Shown here: piece after piece, positions 63,252-63,962 of the stretch
How the letters are laid out: each line of letters begins with the position of its first letter
Position numbering within the stretch: the stretch's first letter is position 1
Origin: Bacteroidota bacterium
GTDB taxonomy: Bacteria; Bacteroidota; Ignavibacteria; Ignavibacteriales; Ignavibacteriaceae
Length of the DNA: 63,962 bases
Direction of reading: 5' to 3'
Assembly (NCBI GenBank): GCA_021831685.1
Contig: JAKBMG010000101.1
Span: 1 to 63,962, forward strand
Program-made: the position numbers and the translations under genes
The notes under the pieces: generated by a model
Databases searched by the model: none
The model's input: only the letters and a program-made list of their open reading frames with translations
What the model was told of the DNA's origin: nothing

Positions 63252-63865
63252 ATTACGAATTCCTTTAAAAATTCAATTATCTTTAAACTTAAAGACTAAT
63301 TTAAGTAAAAAAAGTCACGTTAACCGCTAGTTTTATTTAGGTATTAAAAACCGTTGAAACGGTTAATAAATAAGGTCCTATGGTAAGCAACCCACGACTA
63401 AAGAGGTTGTGTGAAAATTAGTTTTCAAAGAATAAATATTAATATTTTTGTATAAGCTATTTTGGTTTTCTATTATTAAATGTTTTTTGTCAATTGCCCC
63501 GCCATTTATGGCGGGGATTTAATAGACAAAAAACGATATTGGCTTTAGCCACATAAACAGCACAAATGGGGCTAAAGCCCATGTATTGTTTTGATAACCC
63601 TACCCCGGCATGAATGCCGGGGCAATACAAAAACACTATATTTTAGAAACAACTTCATAATAATAATTGGAATATTTATTTATTACATTTGAATTTTCAC
63701 ACAGTCTCTAAAAGTCGTGGGCTACTTGAACGGAATAATATATATCAGCCGTTTTAACGGCTTACTTCAACGGCGTTCAACCTGAGTAAAAAATTATTTT
63801 TATCTATTCTAATTATTATCGTTAAATATTACTTTTAATTTAATGAAAATAAAAATTAAATAACT
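63252..63865. other. Non-coding region with a MITE-like element
   Basis: Apart from the inverted-repeat element at 63349-63761, the region is AT-rich and holds no recognised gene. The lipoprotein's promoter should lie near 63260-63350. Confidence 0.6.
63349..63761. repeat. MITE-like inverted-repeat element with internal hairpins
   Basis: The inner arms, 63385-63419 and 63692-63726, are imperfect complements of about 35 bases (CCCACGACT near the outer end, TGTGTGAAAATT at the inner end). Outside these are AACCGTTGAAACGGTT (63349-63364) and GCCGTTTTAACGGC (63748-63761). Inside are hairpins CCCCGCCAT/ATGGCGGGG (63497-63516) flanked by GTTTTTTGTC/GACAAAAAAC, GGCTTTAGCC (63541-63550) with GGCTAAAGCC (63570-63579), and CCCCGGCAT/ATGCCGGGG (63603-63622). 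It has no ORF. It looks like a non-autonomous mobile or REP-like element. Confidence 0.7.
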
Positions 63866-63962
63866 GTGGTAAAAGGCATCACCAAATATAAGCTTTCTGA
63901 AGAATTCGTGGAAAAGCTTGCAGCACAAACTGCCGGCTATCTTTCGACAGGGGACTTTGAAA
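63866..63962 (+). CDS. Partial coding region at the right edge
   Basis: From GTG 63866 the frame reads VVKGITKYKLSEEFVEKLAA, then QTAGYLSTGDFE, and is open to the window's end. A TAA lies just upstream in frame at 63857-63859. No ribosome-binding site is clear and only 32 codons are visible, so the family cannot be named. Confidence 0.4.
   Translation, partial: MVKGITKYKLSEEFVEKLAAQTAGYLSTGDFE

Overview
This 64-kb window is a chromosomal segment of a low-GC Gram-negative bacterium of the Bacteroidota/Chlorobiota lineage, most likely a member of the Ignavibacteria. The grounds are a type IX secretion C-terminal domain with the PNPFNPST-type motif (60079-62694), outer-membrane barrels with a carboxypeptidase-regulatory-like front domain, and TAnnTTTG-type -7 promoter boxes upstream of carA and purL. 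Rank below the phylum group is inference. No rRNA, tRNA, CRISPR array or phage was seen.

Layout. 1-7.8 kb (minus strand): start of a TolC-like protein, a PepSY-like periplasmic protein, a LysE-type exporter, a family-9 glycosyltransferase, an outer-membrane beta-barrel receptor and an OmpR/histidine-kinase pair. 7.9-13.5 kb (minus): a DUF5916/CBM9-like surface protein, mnmA, a small membrane protein and a PIN-PhoH ATPase. 13.7-18.1 kb (plus): carAB behind what looks like a complete attenuator (promoter, 24-codon leader ORF, intrinsic terminator). 18.4-21 kb: a membrane metallophosphoesterase, a TonB-C/parvulin fusion lipoprotein, and a long non-coding stretch with a multi-stem element. 21-32.2 kb: a ScfR/RamB-like regulator divergent from a beta-oxidation operon (fadD, fadN, fadA, fadE, then a dienoyl-CoA-reductase-like SDR and a thioesterase), with a MazEF-type toxin-antitoxin pair inside it. 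32.3-34 kb: a three-gene HipB-HipS-HipT toxin-antitoxin module with three evenly spaced operators. 34-38.4 kb: a GATase, purL, a YihY membrane protein and an FmdB zinc ribbon. 38.5-41.6 kb: an NsrR-like Rrf2 regulator, a NapH-like polyferredoxin, a RIC di-iron repair protein and a hemerythrin, which together read as a nitrosative/oxidative iron-sulfur stress unit. 42-46.7 kb: exported GH31 and GH13 enzymes for alpha-glucans. 46.7-52.1 kb: the [FeFe]-hydrogenase maturases HydE and HydG (minus) divergent from aspartate ammonia-lyase and HydF (plus), without the hydrogenase itself. 52.2-59.5 kb (minus): a lipid kinase-like protein, ftsH, hpt, tilS and ribE overlapping or nearly so, then ribD and greA. 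59.5 kb to the end: tandem repeats, a large type IX-secreted BNR-repeat protein, a lipoprotein, a MITE-like inverted-repeat element, and the start of one more gene.

The strongest candidates for under-described biology are the carAB leader attenuator, a hairpin-U8 terminator directly in front of greA, the HipBST module with 71-bp-spaced operators, the TonB-C/parvulin lipoprotein, and the structured intergenic repeats at 20.4, 57.6, 59.7 and 63.4 kb.
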